Source: Burkholderiaceae bacterium (GTDB lineage: Bacteria; Pseudomonadota; Gammaproteobacteria; Burkholderiales; Burkholderiaceae_D). Taken from it: a DNA stretch of 36,603 nucleotides. Shown here one piece after another: positions 18,780 through 29,780 of the stretch (the first letter of the stretch is position 1; each line of letters opens with the position of its first letter). The position numbers and the translations under genes are program-made. The stretch covers positions 1 through 36,603 of the forward strand of contig JAOAUN010000060.1 in assembly GCA_030157545.1 (NCBI GenBank), given 5' to 3'. The notes below the pieces were generated by a model. It saw nothing but the letters and a program-made list of their open reading frames with translations, was not told the origin of the DNA and searched no databases.

Positions 18780-19274
18780 TTACTTTTTGGTTGGAGCGGC
18801 AATGCGCAACAGATAGTCTTTTTCATCCGGAAGGTCGCCGCCTTCAAAGCGCGCAACGCGGTTGTTTTCGAAGAAAACAAGCACATGGCTACTTGTGATT
18901 TGGCCATTGCCTTTTTGCAGGCGAAACGGATAATCCCAGCGCTCGGCGTGGAACTCATCCATTAAAAGCGGCGTACCCAGAACGAAACGCACTTGCTCCG
19001 GCGTCATACCGACGCGCAGCTGCGCCACCATTTCACGGGATATGAAGTTACCTTGTTGAACGTCAGGCCGAAAAATCGGCAAGATGCCAAACAGTTTTTC
19101 ACGCTTGACCGTCTGCACCACGCCCGCTGTGCTGGCAGCGGCAACCGGTGCCTCGGTCTGGCTGGCAAACGGATTGCGCAGCGCGCAGCCATGAAGCAGA
19201 GCGAACGACGCCAGGACGCAGGCTATGAGGGCGCGGCGGGCAAAGGGGCGGTGGCTGTCAAACTGCATGCGCAT
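18780..19274 (-). CDS. bamE: Outer membrane assembly lipoprotein BamE (SmpA/OmlA)
   Basis: 164 residues. The signal peptide ends in a lipobox (LLHGC), so the mature protein is an outer-membrane lipoprotein. The C-terminal half holds the BamE core: LRVGMTPEQVRFVLGTPLLMDEF followed by RWDYPFRLQKG and FFENNRVARFEGG. It supports the BAM complex that folds outer-membrane beta-barrels. An ATG at 19268 is an alternative start. It is divergent from fur with 74 bases between, a pairing widely kept in Burkholderiales and Pseudomonas. Confidence 0.95.
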   Translation of the reverse strand: MRMQFDSHRPFARRALIACVLASFALLHGCALRNPFASQTEAPVAAASTAGVVQTVKREKLFGILPIFRPDVQQGNFISREMVAQLRVGMTPEQVRFVLGTPLLMDEFHAERWDYPFRLQKGNGQITSSHVLVFFENNRVARFEGGDLPDEKDYLLRIAAPTKK

Positions 19275-19311
19275 GATAAGAGTCTCGAATTGAGTGCTTT
19301 GGCTAAACGCT

Positions 19312-19332
19312 ATATGATAAAGCAGATCATAT
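19312..19332. promoter_or_regulatory. 21-bp inverted repeat between bamE and fur
   Basis: ATATGAT and ATCATAT flank a 7-base spacer, ending 16 bases before the fur start. The arms share the GAT/ATC steps of a Fur box, but the full 19-base consensus is not matched. Either Fur autoregulation or an unrelated regulator is possible. Confidence 0.4.
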
Positions 19333-19348
19333 TAATCCGAACAAAATC

Positions 19349-19777
19349 ATGACATCTAATCCTTCCGATTTAAAAGCCAGCGGCCTCAAGGCAACCCTGC
19401 CGCGATTGAAAATTCTGGAAATTTTCCAAAGTAGCAGTGTGCGCCATCTTTCAGCTGAAGATGTTTACAAGCTGCTGCTGACGGAGAATCTTGATGTTGG
19501 ATTGGCAACGGTGTATCGCGTGCTGACCCAGTTCGAGCAGGCCGGTCTGTTAAGTCGCAATCATTTTGAAACGGGCAAGGCCGTCTTCGAACTCAATCAT
19601 GGATCGCACCATGATCATCTGGTCTGCCTTGATTGCAGCCGCGTCGAAGAGTTTTATGATGAAGAAATTGAAAAGCGCCAGCACCTGATTGCGCAAGAGC
19701 GCGGCTTTTCGCTCGACGAGCATGCGCTGGCTTTGTACGGGCGCTGCACCAAACAGAACTGCCCGCACCGGGGTTAA
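19349..19777 (+). CDS. fur: Ferric uptake regulator Fur
   Basis: 142 residues. The winged-helix part (about 1-85) contains [12 protein letters not shown], the helix [12 protein letters not shown] and [17 protein letters not shown]. The dimerisation part contains [10 protein letters not shown] (His-rich metal site with C93 and C96) and C133/C138 near the end, the usual Zn pairs. With Fe(II) it represses iron uptake genes, of which the tonB-exbBD set upstream is a plausible target. It starts at an ATG at 19349 and is transcribed away from bamE. Confidence 0.96.
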   Translation: MTSNPSDLKASGLKATLPRLKILEIFQSSSVRHLSAEDVYKLLLTENLDVGLATVYRVLTQFEQAGLLSRNHFETGKAVFELNHGSHHDHLVCLDCSRVEEFYDEEIEKRQHLIAQERGFSLDEHALALYGRCTKQNCPHRG

Positions 19778-19790
19778 AGCAACAGCGATC

Positions 19791-19840
19791 TGTTTAATTC
19801 AAATTAAACAAACGCATTTTCGACGGGCTAAGTAGCCCGT
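19791..19840. terminator. Hairpins between convergent fur and hrcA
   Basis: TGTTTAATT-CA-AATTAAACA (19791-19810) and ACGGGCT-AAGT-AGCCCGT (19823-19840) fill the 79-base gap between two convergent genes. The first is AT-rich and the second GC-rich. Neither is followed by a clear T-run, so termination is inferred from position. Confidence 0.45.
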
Positions 19841-19856
19841 GCCGGATGACGGCAAA

Positions 19857-20876
19857 TTAGTTGTGCGACAACGCATTCGAGAGCAAGCGCGCTGTAATGT
19901 CGACGATAGGAATCACCCGCTCATAAGCCATCCGTGTCGGGCCGATGACACCGAGGGTGCCGACGATCTTGCCGTTGACTTCATACGGTGCAGTGACGAC
20001 ACTCATTTCCTCCAGTGGCACCAGTTGCGATTCTCCGCCTATGAAAATCTGCACGCCGGTGGCTTTGCTGGAAATGTCGAGCAGGGCAGCCAGGCCGGTT
20101 TTTTGCTCGAAGATATCGAATAATTTGCGCAGCGAACTCATGTTCGACGATAAATCCGTGACCGACAGTAAATTGCGTTCGCCCGAGATCACCACGTCTT
20201 CGCCGTCGTCCGTCATCGCATCGCTACCGGCTTCAACGGCAGCCTGCATCAGCCGTGTCATGTCGTCGCGCAGCTGGCGCAGTTCGTCTTTGAGTTTCAG
20301 CCTGACTTCATCAAAAGAGCGGCCTGCGTAATGCTTGTTGATGTAATTGGCCGCTTGCACCAGCTGGGCTGGTGTGTAATCGGCGTCGGTCAGTAAAAGA
20401 CGGTTTTGCACATCGCCATTCGGCGCGACGATCACAAGCAGAATGCGTTTTTCGGAAAGACGCAGGAATTCGATTTGCTGAAATGCCATCTCGCGGCGCG
20501 GTGTCAACACCACCCCGGCAAATTGCGACAATGACGACAGGACTTGGGCGGCACTGGAAATGATTTTCTGATGCGAATCATGCGGGCTCGTATGCAGCCG
20601 CGATTCAACGGCGATGAGATCAATCGGCTGTACTGTCAGCAGGCTGTCGACAAATAAACGATAACCGCGTGGCGTTGGCACGCGACCTGCCGAAGTGTGA
20701 GGACTGGCGACAAAGCCCATTTCCTCCAGGTCAGACATGATGTTGCGAATGGTGGCCGGAGAAACGTCCAGGCCGGAAATTTTGGAGAGCGCGCGCGAGC
20801 CTACCGGCTGGCCGTCGGCGATGTAACGCTCGACCAGAGCTTTCAGCAAAGTTTGTGCACGAATATCGAGTTGCAT
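19857..20876 (-). CDS. hrcA: Heat-inducible transcription repressor HrcA
   Basis: 339 residues. The N-terminal winged helix includes [29 protein letters not shown] and [19 protein letters not shown], followed by the [16 protein letters not shown] signature. The rest is the GAF-like regulatory domain. HrcA represses chaperone genes through the CIRCE operator and is refolded by GroEL. The frame opens at 20921, but the ATG at 20876 gives the family N-terminus. It follows a HAD phosphatase gene by 41 bases. I saw no CIRCE site near grpE or dnaK here, so its targets (usually groESL in this group) lie elsewhere. Confidence 0.96.
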   Translation of the reverse strand: MQLDIRAQTLLKALVERYIADGQPVGSRALSKISGLDVSPATIRNIMSDLEEMGFVASPHTSAGRVPTPRGYRLFVDSLLTVQPIDLIAVESRLHTSPHDSHQKIISSAAQVLSSLSQFAGVVLTPRREMAFQQIEFLRLSEKRILLVIVAPNGDVQNRLLLTDADYTPAQLVQAANYINKHYAGRSFDEVRLKLKDELRQLRDDMTRLMQAAVEAGSDAMTDDGEDVVISGERNLLSVTDLSSNMSSLRKLFDIFEQKTGLAALLDISSKATGVQIFIGGESQLVPLEEMSVVTAPYEVNGKIVGTLGVIGPTRMAYERVIPIVDITARLLSNALSHN

Positions 20877-20917
20877 GAAATCTATTTTAAAGCCCGATAG
20901 CTGGGTGCGCCAGTAAA

Positions 20918-21637
20918 TCAAGCACCATTTGTGCGAATGAGCCAGCTTTCCAATTCGTGCAGCGTGCGCAAGTCGGCGTCCGGCCGTATATGCGCGTGGT
21001 CGGACGGCACGGCAGCCCCGCTGCGATTGAGCCAGATGCCGGTCAGGCCTGCTTTTTGCGCTCCTTCTACGTCAAGCCGCAAGTCGTCGCCGACATACGC
21101 GACCTGTGCCGGCGCGAGCTCCAGCGCATCGCAAGCGGCATGGAAAATGGCCGGATCCGGTTTCGCGCTGCCGAAAGTATGCGCTGCCAACGAAATCTTG
21201 AAATGATGCGCGAGTCCGATGGCTTGCAAGTCAGCGCCGCCATTTGTCAGTGAGCCCAGCGTGATGCGACTGGCCAGCCGCGGCAGGCTGGCGGCGACGT
21301 CCTCATACAGCGTGACTTGATTGCGCGCGTCGGCAAACAGGGCCATGGCGTGCGGAATTTTGCTGCTGTCTTCGCCGCAGTGTTCAAACGCTTCCATCAG
21401 GCCTGCATGGCGCAGCGCCCACAAGTCATATTGAAAGCGCGGGTTGGCGGCCATCAGTTCCATCCGCCGTTCGCGCAGCGTTGTGAGCGTGTAACGCTGC
21501 GGTATGGCCGGCGCATGTTCGCGCAACCAGTCGAATAATAATGCTTCAGCGCGCTGAATCACGGGCACGATCGGCCACAGCGTGTCATCAAGGTCGAACA
21601 GCAGGGCGCGCACGGGTCGGGCGCTGGCAGTCATCAT
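20918..21637 (-). CDS. HAD-IA family hydrolase (phosphatase)
   Basis: 239 residues. HAD motif I is FDLDDTLWP, motif II is TLGSLTNGG, and the lysine of motif III lies in [10 protein letters not shown], followed by motif [19 protein letters not shown] helical cap lies between motifs I and II. These enzymes remove phosphate from small metabolites, and the substrate is not readable from sequence. It starts with a tandem ATG at 21637, is divergent from nadK with about 62 bases between, and is upstream of hrcA on one strand. Confidence 0.9.
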   Translation of the reverse strand: MMTASARPVRALLFDLDDTLWPIVPVIQRAEALLFDWLREHAPAIPQRYTLTTLRERRMELMAANPRFQYDLWALRHAGLMEAFEHCGEDSSKIPHAMALFADARNQVTLYEDVAASLPRLASRITLGSLTNGGADLQAIGLAHHFKISLAAHTFGSAKPDPAIFHAACDALELAPAQVAYVGDDLRLDVEGAQKAGLTGIWLNRSGAAVPSDHAHIRPDADLRTLHELESWLIRTNGA

Positions 21638-21699
21638 CGGAGCGTCGCAATCATTTCAAACATTTCAATCATCAGTGCAATTATGTTCTAATCTCGGGC

Positions 21700-22617
21700 A
21701 TGTCGCATTCAACCACGCCACCTGCCGCCAGCCATTTCAAGACCGTCGCCCTGATTGGCAAGCATGGGGCGTCGGGCGCAGCCGAGTCGCTGGGTGAGTT
21801 GGCCAGTTTCCTGCAAGCCGGCGGACATCGCGTCGTGTCCGATACGGACACTGCGCAAGAGCTCGGACAGGCTGGCGTGCAGGCCATGACGGCGGATGAA
21901 ATTGGCGAACACGCCGATGTCGCCATCGTCGTCGGTGGCGATGGCACGGTGCTTGGTATCGCACGCCAGCTCGCGCCGTACAAGGTGCCTCTGATCGGCG
22001 TCAACCAGGGTCGCTTGGGCTTCATGACTGACATTCCGCAGGAGCGTATGTTGCCTCTGCTGGCTGACATTTTGGCTGGCAAGCTGGAGTCCGAACAGCG
22101 CAGCATGCTGGAAGGCGTGGTCTGGCGCGCAGGCGTCAATATTTATCAGGGCGTAGCCTTTAACGACGTGGTGGTGTCGCGCGGCGCGGGTGCCGGCATG
22201 GTCGAGCTGCGGGTCGAGGTTGATGGTCATTTCATGTACAACCAGCGCTCCGATGGTCTCATCCTGTCCACCCCGACCGGATCGACCGCCTATGCGTTGT
22301 CGGCCGGCGGCCCGATCTTGCAGCCCGGCCTTGACGGCATCGTGCTGGTGCCGATTGCGCCGCATGCGCTGTCGAACCGGCCTATTGTCTTGTCCGATCA
22401 TTGCGAAATCGTGATTGAACTGGCCAGTGGCCGTGACTGCAGTGTCAATTTCGACATGCAGTCGCTGACCAGTCTGCATCAACATGACCGTATTGTCGTG
22501 CGCCGATCTGCGCATACCATTACCTTTCTTCATCCCAAGGGCTGGAGCTATTACGACACTCTGCGCGAGAAGCTGCACTGGAACGAATATCCGTCCGTGC
22601 TTGGTCAGTTAAAATAG
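21700..22617 (+). CDS. nadK: NAD kinase
   Basis: 305 residues. NadK phosphorylates NAD to NADP. The signature [25 protein letters not shown], the [23 protein letters not shown] segment and [13 protein letters not shown] are all present. The reading frame is open from 21541, but the ATG at 21700 avoids overlap with the divergent HAD gene and gives the family length. It is followed by recN, as in many Burkholderiales. Confidence 0.96.
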   Translation: MSHSTTPPAASHFKTVALIGKHGASGAAESLGELASFLQAGGHRVVSDTDTAQELGQAGVQAMTADEIGEHADVAIVVGGDGTVLGIARQLAPYKVPLIGVNQGRLGFMTDIPQERMLPLLADILAGKLESEQRSMLEGVVWRAGVNIYQGVAFNDVVVSRGAGAGMVELRVEVDGHFMYNQRSDGLILSTPTGSTAYALSAGGPILQPGLDGIVLVPIAPHALSNRPIVLSDHCEIVIELASGRDCSVNFDMQSLTSLHQHDRIVVRRSAHTITFLHPKGWSYYDTLREKLHWNEYPSVLGQLK

Positions 22618-22656
22618 CCGCTTTGTGTGTGTCCGCGTTTGTGTGTTTGTGCTGCG

Positions 22657-22675
22657 CGGGCACTTCCCGTTTTTT
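22657..22675 (+). terminator. Weak rho-independent terminator after nadK
   Basis: A short stem (CGGG-CACTT-CCCG) is followed by six T residues. The stem is only four pairs, so it would be leaky and may allow read-through to recN. Confidence 0.4.
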
Positions 22676-22707
22676 CCTGCTGGCGAACGAAATAAAAAGC
22701 GACCATC

Positions 22708-24366
22708 ATGCTGCGCACTCTGGCCATCCGTGATTTTGTAATTGTTGATGCGATTGAACTGGAACTGGCTTCCGGTTTCTCCGTGTTCACGGGCGAGACC
22801 GGTGCGGGTAAATCCATTTTGATTGATGCCCTGACGCTGGCCCTCGGCGGCCGCGCCGACGCCAGCGTCGTGCGCGAAGGCGCGACGCGCGCAGATATCA
22901 CCGCTGAATTTACCGCTGCGCCGCACGGTGAGATCGCCGACTGGTTGACAGACAATGCGTTTGACCTCGAAGACGGCGCCTTGCTGCTGCGCCGTGTCAT
23001 CGACAACAGCGGCCGCTCGAAAGCCTTCATCAATGGCGTCACCGCCACCATTACCCAACTGCGCGACCTGGGTGAATTGCTGGTCGATATACACGGTCAG
23101 CACGCGCATCAGTCGCTCTTGAAATCCGACGCGCAGCGCATCCTGCTGGACACACAGGCCGGACTGCTGGAACAGGCCAAAGCCGTCACGCAGGCCTACA
23201 AGAGCTGGCGCGCCGTATCGAAGCAGCGCGAAGAATTCGAGCAGAATGCCAAGAGCGTCTTGCTCGAACGCGAGCGTCTTGAGTGGCAAGTTAGTGAACT
23301 TGAAAAGCTCGCCGCCAAACCCGGCGAGTGGAATGAAGTCAGTAATGAACACAGCCGCTTGTCGCATGCGGCCAGCCTGATCGAAGGCGCGCAACATGCG
23401 CTGACGGTTTTGTCCGAAGCCGACACCAGCCCGGTGCTGTCGCAAATCGTCGCGCTCGAATTAAAGCTTGGCAAACTGCTCGACATTGACGAGAGTTTGA
23501 AGCCGGTGGTCGAAGCGCTGGAGCCAGCCCGCATACAGCTGCAGGAAGCGGTGTATGCGCTGAATGATTATCTGAGCCGCATCGAACTCGACCCGAACCG
23601 CTTGCGCGACCTCGACGCACGGCTTGAAGCACTGCATTCAGCGGCGCGCAAATTTCATGTCACGCCCGAAGAACTGCCGCAAGAGTTCGCCGATCTGTCA
23701 GAGCAGTTGCAGCAACTGGCCGACGCAACCGATATGGACGCCTTGCGCGCACAGGAAGAAAAACTGCAGCAAGCATATCTGGCGCTGGCCAAAAAACTCT
23801 CGCAGGCGCGTGCCAAGGCAGCACTCGCACTGGGCAAGTCCGTCACGGCCGCGATGCAGGAATTATCTATGGCCGGTGGCAGCTTTGTCGTTGCCTTGCA
23901 GCCGGTTGACGCGGCTTCGTATGGACTGGAGCAAATCGAATTTCTGGTCGCCGGTCATGCCGGCACCACGCCGCGGCCGCTGGCGAAAGTCGCCTCCGGT
24001 GGCGAGCTTGCGCGCATCGCACTGGCCATCTCGGTGATTGCGTCAAGCGCGACAGCCACCCCGACTTTGATTTTCGATGAAGTCGACAGCGGCATCGGCG
24101 GCGGTGTAGCCGAAGTGGTCGGGCGTTTGCTCAAGCGGCTGGGGCAAGACCGGCAAGTGCTGTGCGTGACGCATCTGCCGCAAGTGGCCAGTCAGGCTAC
24201 CCAGCATTTTCAAGTCAGCAAAGGCACGCTGGACGACGGCAAGACCGTCTCGCGCATTGCGCCGCTGTCGACCAGCTTGCGTGTTGAAGAAATCGCCCGC
24301 ATGCTGGGCGGCCTCGAAATTACCGCCACCACGCGCAAACATGCGCGTGAACTACTGGCATCCTGA
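22708..24366 (+). CDS. recN: DNA repair protein RecN
   Basis: 552 residues, SMC-like. The Walker A motif is GETGAGKS (29-36). A coiled-coil centre (about 165-380, broken by a short hinge) is followed by the ABC signature SGGELARIALAISV and the Walker B motif TLIFDEVDSGIGG. RecN gathers DNA ends during double-strand break repair and is usually SOS-induced. No LexA box is evident in the 90 bases upstream. It lies 90 bases after nadK and 23 bases before hemH. Confidence 0.96.
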   Translation: MLRTLAIRDFVIVDAIELELASGFSVFTGETGAGKSILIDALTLALGGRADASVVREGATRADITAEFTAAPHGEIADWLTDNAFDLEDGALLLRRVIDNSGRSKAFINGVTATITQLRDLGELLVDIHGQHAHQSLLKSDAQRILLDTQAGLLEQAKAVTQAYKSWRAVSKQREEFEQNAKSVLLERERLEWQVSELEKLAAKPGEWNEVSNEHSRLSHAASLIEGAQHALTVLSEADTSPVLSQIVALELKLGKLLDIDESLKPVVEALEPARIQLQEAVYALNDYLSRIELDPNRLRDLDARLEALHSAARKFHVTPEELPQEFADLSEQLQQLADATDMDALRAQEEKLQQAYLALAKKLSQARAKAALALGKSVTAAMQELSMAGGSFVVALQPVDAASYGLEQIEFLVAGHAGTTPRPLAKVASGGELARIALAISVIASSATATPTLIFDEVDSGIGGGVAEVVGRLLKRLGQDRQVLCVTHLPQVASQATQHFQVSKGTLDDGKTVSRIAPLSTSLRVEEIARMLGGLEITATTRKHARELLAS

Positions 24367-24389
24367 TTTAAAAATTTACCAAGGCAGCT

Positions 24390-25490
24390 ATGAGCTTCAG
24401 GCAAGAACCTTCTTTTTCCCATGGCACGCCGGCCACGACCGCTGTTGTGCTGGCTAACCTGGGCACGCCGGATGCGCCGACAGCATCAGCGGTGCGCGTC
24501 TATCTGAAACAATTCCTGTCCGATCCGCGCGTGGTTGAAATTCCGCGGCTGATTTGGTGGCTGATTTTGAATGGCATCATCCTGCCGTTTCGCTCGAAAC
24601 AGTCGGCGCATAAATACGCGTCAATCTGGACGCCGGAAGGCTCGCCGCTGAAGCTGCATACGGAAAAGCAGGCGCAGCTTTTGCAGACTGCCCTGAGCGC
24701 GCGTGGTCATGCAATACGTGTCGAGTATGCGATGAGCTACGGGAATCCGCCGATTCCTGCCTTGCTGGACAAACTCAAAGCTGAAGGCTGCGACCGCATT
24801 CTGGTGCTGCCCGCCTACCCGCAATATTCGGCTACCACCACCGCATCGATTTTCGATACCGTCTTCAAGCATTACACCAAGGTGCGCAACGTGCCTGAGC
24901 TGCGCCTGATCAAGCACTACCATGACCACGACGGCTATATCGCGTCGCTGGCGGAATCCGTGCGCGCGCACTGGCAACAACATGGCCGTCCCGACAAACT
25001 GGTACTGAGCTTTCATGGCGTGCCCAAGCGCACGCTGCTGCTCGGTGATATTTACCATTGCGAATGCTATAAAACCGCGCGCCTGATGGCGACCCTGCTG
25101 GGGCTGGGAAAAGAGGACTATCTCGTCACTTTCCAGTCGCGTTTTGGCAAGGCAGAATGGTTGCAGCCTTATACCGCGCCGACGCTGGAAAAACTGGCGC
25201 ACGAAGGCGTCAAGCGGGTTGACGTGATGTGCCCGGGTTTTACCAGTGACTGTCTGGAAACGCTGGAAGAAATATCGATGGAAGCGCGCACCGATTTCCT
25301 GACTGCCGGTGGTAAGGAATTTCATTACATTGCCTGTCTCAATGAGACGCCGCAATGGATAGAAGCGATGGCCGACATTGTCGAACAACATACTGGTGGC
25401 TGGCCAATATCACATGATGAGCAGGCTGCACGGCGTGCTGATGCTGAAATCGGCCGTATGCGGGCAGTGGAGTTGGGCGCGAAGTCTTAA
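24390..25490 (+). CDS. hemH: Ferrochelatase
   Basis: 366 residues. It inserts Fe(II) into protoporphyrin IX, the last step of heme synthesis. Recognisable parts are [12 protein letters not shown], the [14 protein letters not shown] segment with the conserved catalytic histidine, the [15 protein letters not shown] signature and [15 protein letters not shown] with the active-site glutamate. It follows recN closely and lies before the sigma-32 promoter of grpE. HemJ, the preceding step, is encoded at 9774-10196. Confidence 0.96.
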   Translation: MSFRQEPSFSHGTPATTAVVLANLGTPDAPTASAVRVYLKQFLSDPRVVEIPRLIWWLILNGIILPFRSKQSAHKYASIWTPEGSPLKLHTEKQAQLLQTALSARGHAIRVEYAMSYGNPPIPALLDKLKAEGCDRILVLPAYPQYSATTTASIFDTVFKHYTKVRNVPELRLIKHYHDHDGYIASLAESVRAHWQQHGRPDKLVLSFHGVPKRTLLLGDIYHCECYKTARLMATLLGLGKEDYLVTFQSRFGKAEWLQPYTAPTLEKLAHEGVKRVDVMCPGFTSDCLETLEEISMEARTDFLTAGGKEFHYIACLNETPQWIEAMADIVEQHTGGWPISHDEQAARRADAEIGRMRAVELGAKS

Positions 25491-25522
25491 GTTCTTACAA
25501 AGTTCTTTGCACAAAGATAGTC

Positions 25523-25555
25523 GATTCCGGCGCACGCCGGAATCCAGCGTCTTTG
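25523..25555. repeat. Short copy of the dispersed palindromic repeat
   Basis: A perfect hairpin GATTCCGGCG-CA-CGCCGGAATC (25523-25544) is followed by CAGCGTCTTT, the same tail that closes the 9032-9132 element. It lies in the hemH-grpE gap just upstream of the heat shock promoter and could also serve as the hemH transcript end. Confidence 0.8.
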
Positions 25556-25580
25556 CAGCCCGTCAATTTCCACTCCAGCC

Positions 25581-25609
25581 CTTGAAAACCCTACCAGCAT
25601 CCCCACATT
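25581..25609 (+). promoter_or_regulatory. Sigma-32 (RpoH) promoter of grpE
   Basis: CTTGAAA (25581-25587), a 13-base spacer, then CCCCACATT (25601-25609). This is very close to the consensus CTTGAAA-N13-CCCCATnT. It lies 43 bases before the grpE ATG and gives a leader of about 35 bases. Confidence 0.85.
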
Positions 25610-25652
25610 CAAACCCAAGAAGAATTAAGTCATTGATATTGTTGGAGAATTT

Positions 25653-26201
25653 ATGAATCAAGACGAACCTAAACAAAACGAACCCGAGTTGCAAACGACG
25701 GCAGAGGCAGCCGTAAACGGTGCCCAAGCGGCCAGCGAAGAAGCGGCAGTCGGGCTGGAGCAGCGCTTGGCGGAAGCGGAAGCCAAATCAGCCGAATTGC
25801 ATGATGCCTTTTTGCGTGCCAAAGCCGACGCTGAAAACATGCGTCGCCGGGCTCAGGAAGACATTGCCCGTGCTCACAAATTTGCCATAGAAAGCTTTGC
25901 CGAAGCGATGGTGCCGGTCAAAGACAGCCTCGAAATGGCGCTCAAAGTTGAAACCCCTTCTATCGAATCGCTGAAAGAAGGCGTCGACATGACTTTGAAG
26001 CAGTTGAGCGCGGCCTTCGAGAAAAACCGCCTGCTGGAAATTAATCCGCAGACTGGCGAAAAACTCGATCCTATGAAGCATCAGGCTATTTCAATGGTGC
26101 CGGCAGAGCAGGAAGCGAACACCATCGTCACCGTCTTGCAAAAAGGTTACATGATCGCGGACCGCCTGTTGCGGCCGGCTTTGGTCACGGTCTCGCAATA
26201 A
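25653..26201 (+). CDS. grpE: Nucleotide exchange factor GrpE
   Basis: 182 residues. The acidic, flexible N-terminus is followed by a long dimerising coiled coil (about 35-90, with [20 protein letters not shown] and [11 protein letters not shown]). The C-terminal beta domain ends with [22 protein letters not shown], the family signature. It releases ADP from DnaK. Its own heat shock promoter lies upstream, and dnaK follows after 85 bases. The ribosome site is TTGGAG. Confidence 0.96.
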   Translation: MNQDEPKQNEPELQTTAEAAVNGAQAASEEAAVGLEQRLAEAEAKSAELHDAFLRAKADAENMRRRAQEDIARAHKFAIESFAEAMVPVKDSLEMALKVETPSIESLKEGVDMTLKQLSAAFEKNRLLEINPQTGEKLDPMKHQAISMVPAEQEANTIVTVLQKGYMIADRLLRPALVTVSQ

Positions 26202-26213
26202 AAAATCCGGGTT

Positions 26214-26242
26214 CTTGAAAGCGGCAAAATCTTCCGCATATC
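26214..26242 (+). promoter_or_regulatory. Sigma-32 (RpoH) promoter of dnaK
   Basis: CTTGAAA (26214-26220), a 13-base spacer, then CCGCATATC (26234-26242). This differs from the consensus CCCCATnT at one base. It lies in the grpE-dnaK gap, so dnaK can be made separately from grpE. Confidence 0.8.
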
Positions 26243-26286
26243 AGACCTAAGCAACTTATTTAATCCGTCTTACAAGGAACATCATC

Positions 26287-28233
<1,947 letters not shown>

Positions 28234-28266
28234 TCTCTTGTCGCACGGTTAGCACTGTGATGACGT

Positions 28267-28309
28267 ACCGGGCTGGAGCGGCTATCAAAAGCCCTCGGCC
28301 CGGTTTTTT
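28267..28309 (+). terminator. Rho-independent terminator between dnaK and dnaJ
   Basis: ACCGGGC (28267-28273) pairs with GCCCGGT (28298-28304), with further pairing in the loop (GGCT with AGCC), and a run of six T residues ends the stem. It probably attenuates transcription into dnaJ rather than fully blocking it, since no separate strong promoter for dnaJ is seen in the short gap. Confidence 0.8.
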
Positions 28310-28344
28310 GCTTGTGTAATCAGCGTGTATCAGGACAACAAAGA

Positions 28345-29475
28345 ATGGCAAAACGCGACTTTTACGAAATACTCGGTGTAGCGAAGAACGCTTCTGATGA
28401 CGAGATCAAGAAGGCGTATCGCAAGATGGCGATGAAGCACCATCCGGACCGGAACCCCGACAGCAAGGGTGCAGAAGATAAATTCAAGGAAGCCAAAGAG
28501 GCTTACGAGATGCTGTCCGACCCGCAAAAGCGCGAAGCCTATGACCGCTTCGGTCATGCCGGTGTCGATCCCAATATGGGCGGCGGCGGCGGTGCTGGCG
28601 CAGGCGGATTCTCCGATGCGTTTGGTGATATTTTTGGTGACATCTTCGGTGCTGGCGCCGGCGGTGGTCGCGGCCGCGGCGGACCGCAAGTCTATCGCGG
28701 TGCCGACTTGCGCTACAACCTTGAAATCTCGCTCGAGCAGGCCGCTAACGGTTTCGACACCACGATACGCGTGCCGTCCTGGAACGAGTGCGACACCTGT
28801 CATGGTTCCGGTGCCAAGCCGGGCACTTCTCCAACCACCTGCAACACCTGCGGCGGACATGGTCAGGTCAGGATGCAGCAGGGTTTCTTCAGCATCCAGC
28901 AAACCTGTCCGAAGTGTCACGGCACTGGCAAAGTCATCCCCGAACCTTGCGTGACTTGTGCCGGTGCAGGACGCATCAAGCGCAACAAGACACTCGAAGT
29001 AAAAATCCCGGCCGGTATCGATGACGGCATGCGCATACGCTCGACCGGCAACGGCGAGCCGGGCATGAACGGCGGCCCGCCAGGCGACTTATATGTCGAG
29101 ATTCATATCAAGCCGCATGCCGTGTTCCAGCGTGACGGCGACGACCTGCATTGCGAAATGCCGATCTCGTTTGCCAAGGCGTCACTTGGTGGCGAAATCG
29201 AAGTGCCTACACTGTCCGGCAAGGTGTCGTTCACGGTGCCGGACGGCACGCAAAGCGGCAAAACTTTCCGTCTGCGGAGTAAGGGTATTAAAGGCGTACG
29301 TTCCGGTTTTGCCGGTGACCTGTTCTGCCATGTCGTCGTAGAGACCCCGGTGAAGCTGACCGATCGACAGAAAGAATTGATGCGCGAGTTTGATCAGTTG
29401 ACACAGGCCGGTGGCGCCAAGCACAGTCCGCAAAGTAAATCGTGGATGGATAAGGTAAAAGATTTTTTTGAATAA
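28345..29475 (+). CDS. dnaJ: Chaperone DnaJ (Hsp40)
   Basis: 376 residues, type I. The J domain (about 1-70) has HPD at 33-35, and a Gly/Phe-rich linker with repeated GGG and FGDIFGD follows. Four zinc-finger repeats appear as [24 protein letters not shown] and CVTCAGAG, with the C-terminal substrate domains after them. It stimulates DnaK ATP hydrolysis and hands over clients. An upstream codon at 28312 is in frame, but the ATG at 28345 ([10 protein letters not shown]) is the family start. Confidence 0.97.
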   Translation: MAKRDFYEILGVAKNASDDEIKKAYRKMAMKHHPDRNPDSKGAEDKFKEAKEAYEMLSDPQKREAYDRFGHAGVDPNMGGGGGAGAGGFSDAFGDIFGDIFGAGAGGGRGRGGPQVYRGADLRYNLEISLEQAANGFDTTIRVPSWNECDTCHGSGAKPGTSPTTCNTCGGHGQVRMQQGFFSIQQTCPKCHGTGKVIPEPCVTCAGAGRIKRNKTLEVKIPAGIDDGMRIRSTGNGEPGMNGGPPGDLYVEIHIKPHAVFQRDGDDLHCEMPISFAKASLGGEIEVPTLSGKVSFTVPDGTQSGKTFRLRSKGIKGVRSGFAGDLFCHVVVETPVKLTDRQKELMREFDQLTQAGGAKHSPQSKSWMDKVKDFFE

Positions 29476-29622
29476 TATGAGCCTATCCTGCTAGTCGGCT
29501 ATCAGAGTTGGCAGCACTTGTCGTGCTAATCGACGTGTCTGCAGTAAAGACGCTTGCTATCAGCCTATCGGTATAGGCATTTAAAATTAAATTGTATCCG
29601 GCCACCGGCCGAATAAATAAAG

Positions 29623-29653
29623 CCACTCGCTAATTTCAGGAGTGGTTTTTTTT
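29623..29653 (+). terminator. Rho-independent terminator after dnaJ
   Basis: CCACTC (29623-29628) pairs with GAGTGG (29640-29645) and is followed by eight T residues. It ends the heat shock transcript and separates it from the DSF module. A second small hairpin (GCCTAT-CGGT-ATAGGC, 29563-29578) lies upstream without a T-run. The rest of the 305-base gap holds no gene that I can support. Confidence 0.8.
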
Positions 29654-29780
29654 ATTTATGCCGCTGACCGAATTGCCTTGCGGAATATTCATTAGAGATT
29701 GCGTTTTTGTTTTAGTACGCAAGACATTGCACAAGCTGCTTGTAAAATTTTCTCAGAATTTTTTATCAACAGAACTTTGC

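Noticed and set aside
21709..22578. A 289-residue minus-strand frame inside nadK
   Set aside because: Antisense shadow of a strongly conserved gene, with low-complexity His/Arg/Gln composition.
28245..28260. A TTAGCACT string after dnaK that recalls half of a CIRCE operator
   Set aside because: The matching GAGTGCTAA half with a 9-base spacer is missing, and it lies downstream of dnaK within the terminator region.
29658..29780. N-terminal extension of the kinase from the first in-frame ATG
   Set aside because: It starts only a few bases after the dnaJ terminator T-run, where a message has no room for a promoter and leader, and the homologous part begins at 29781-29808.
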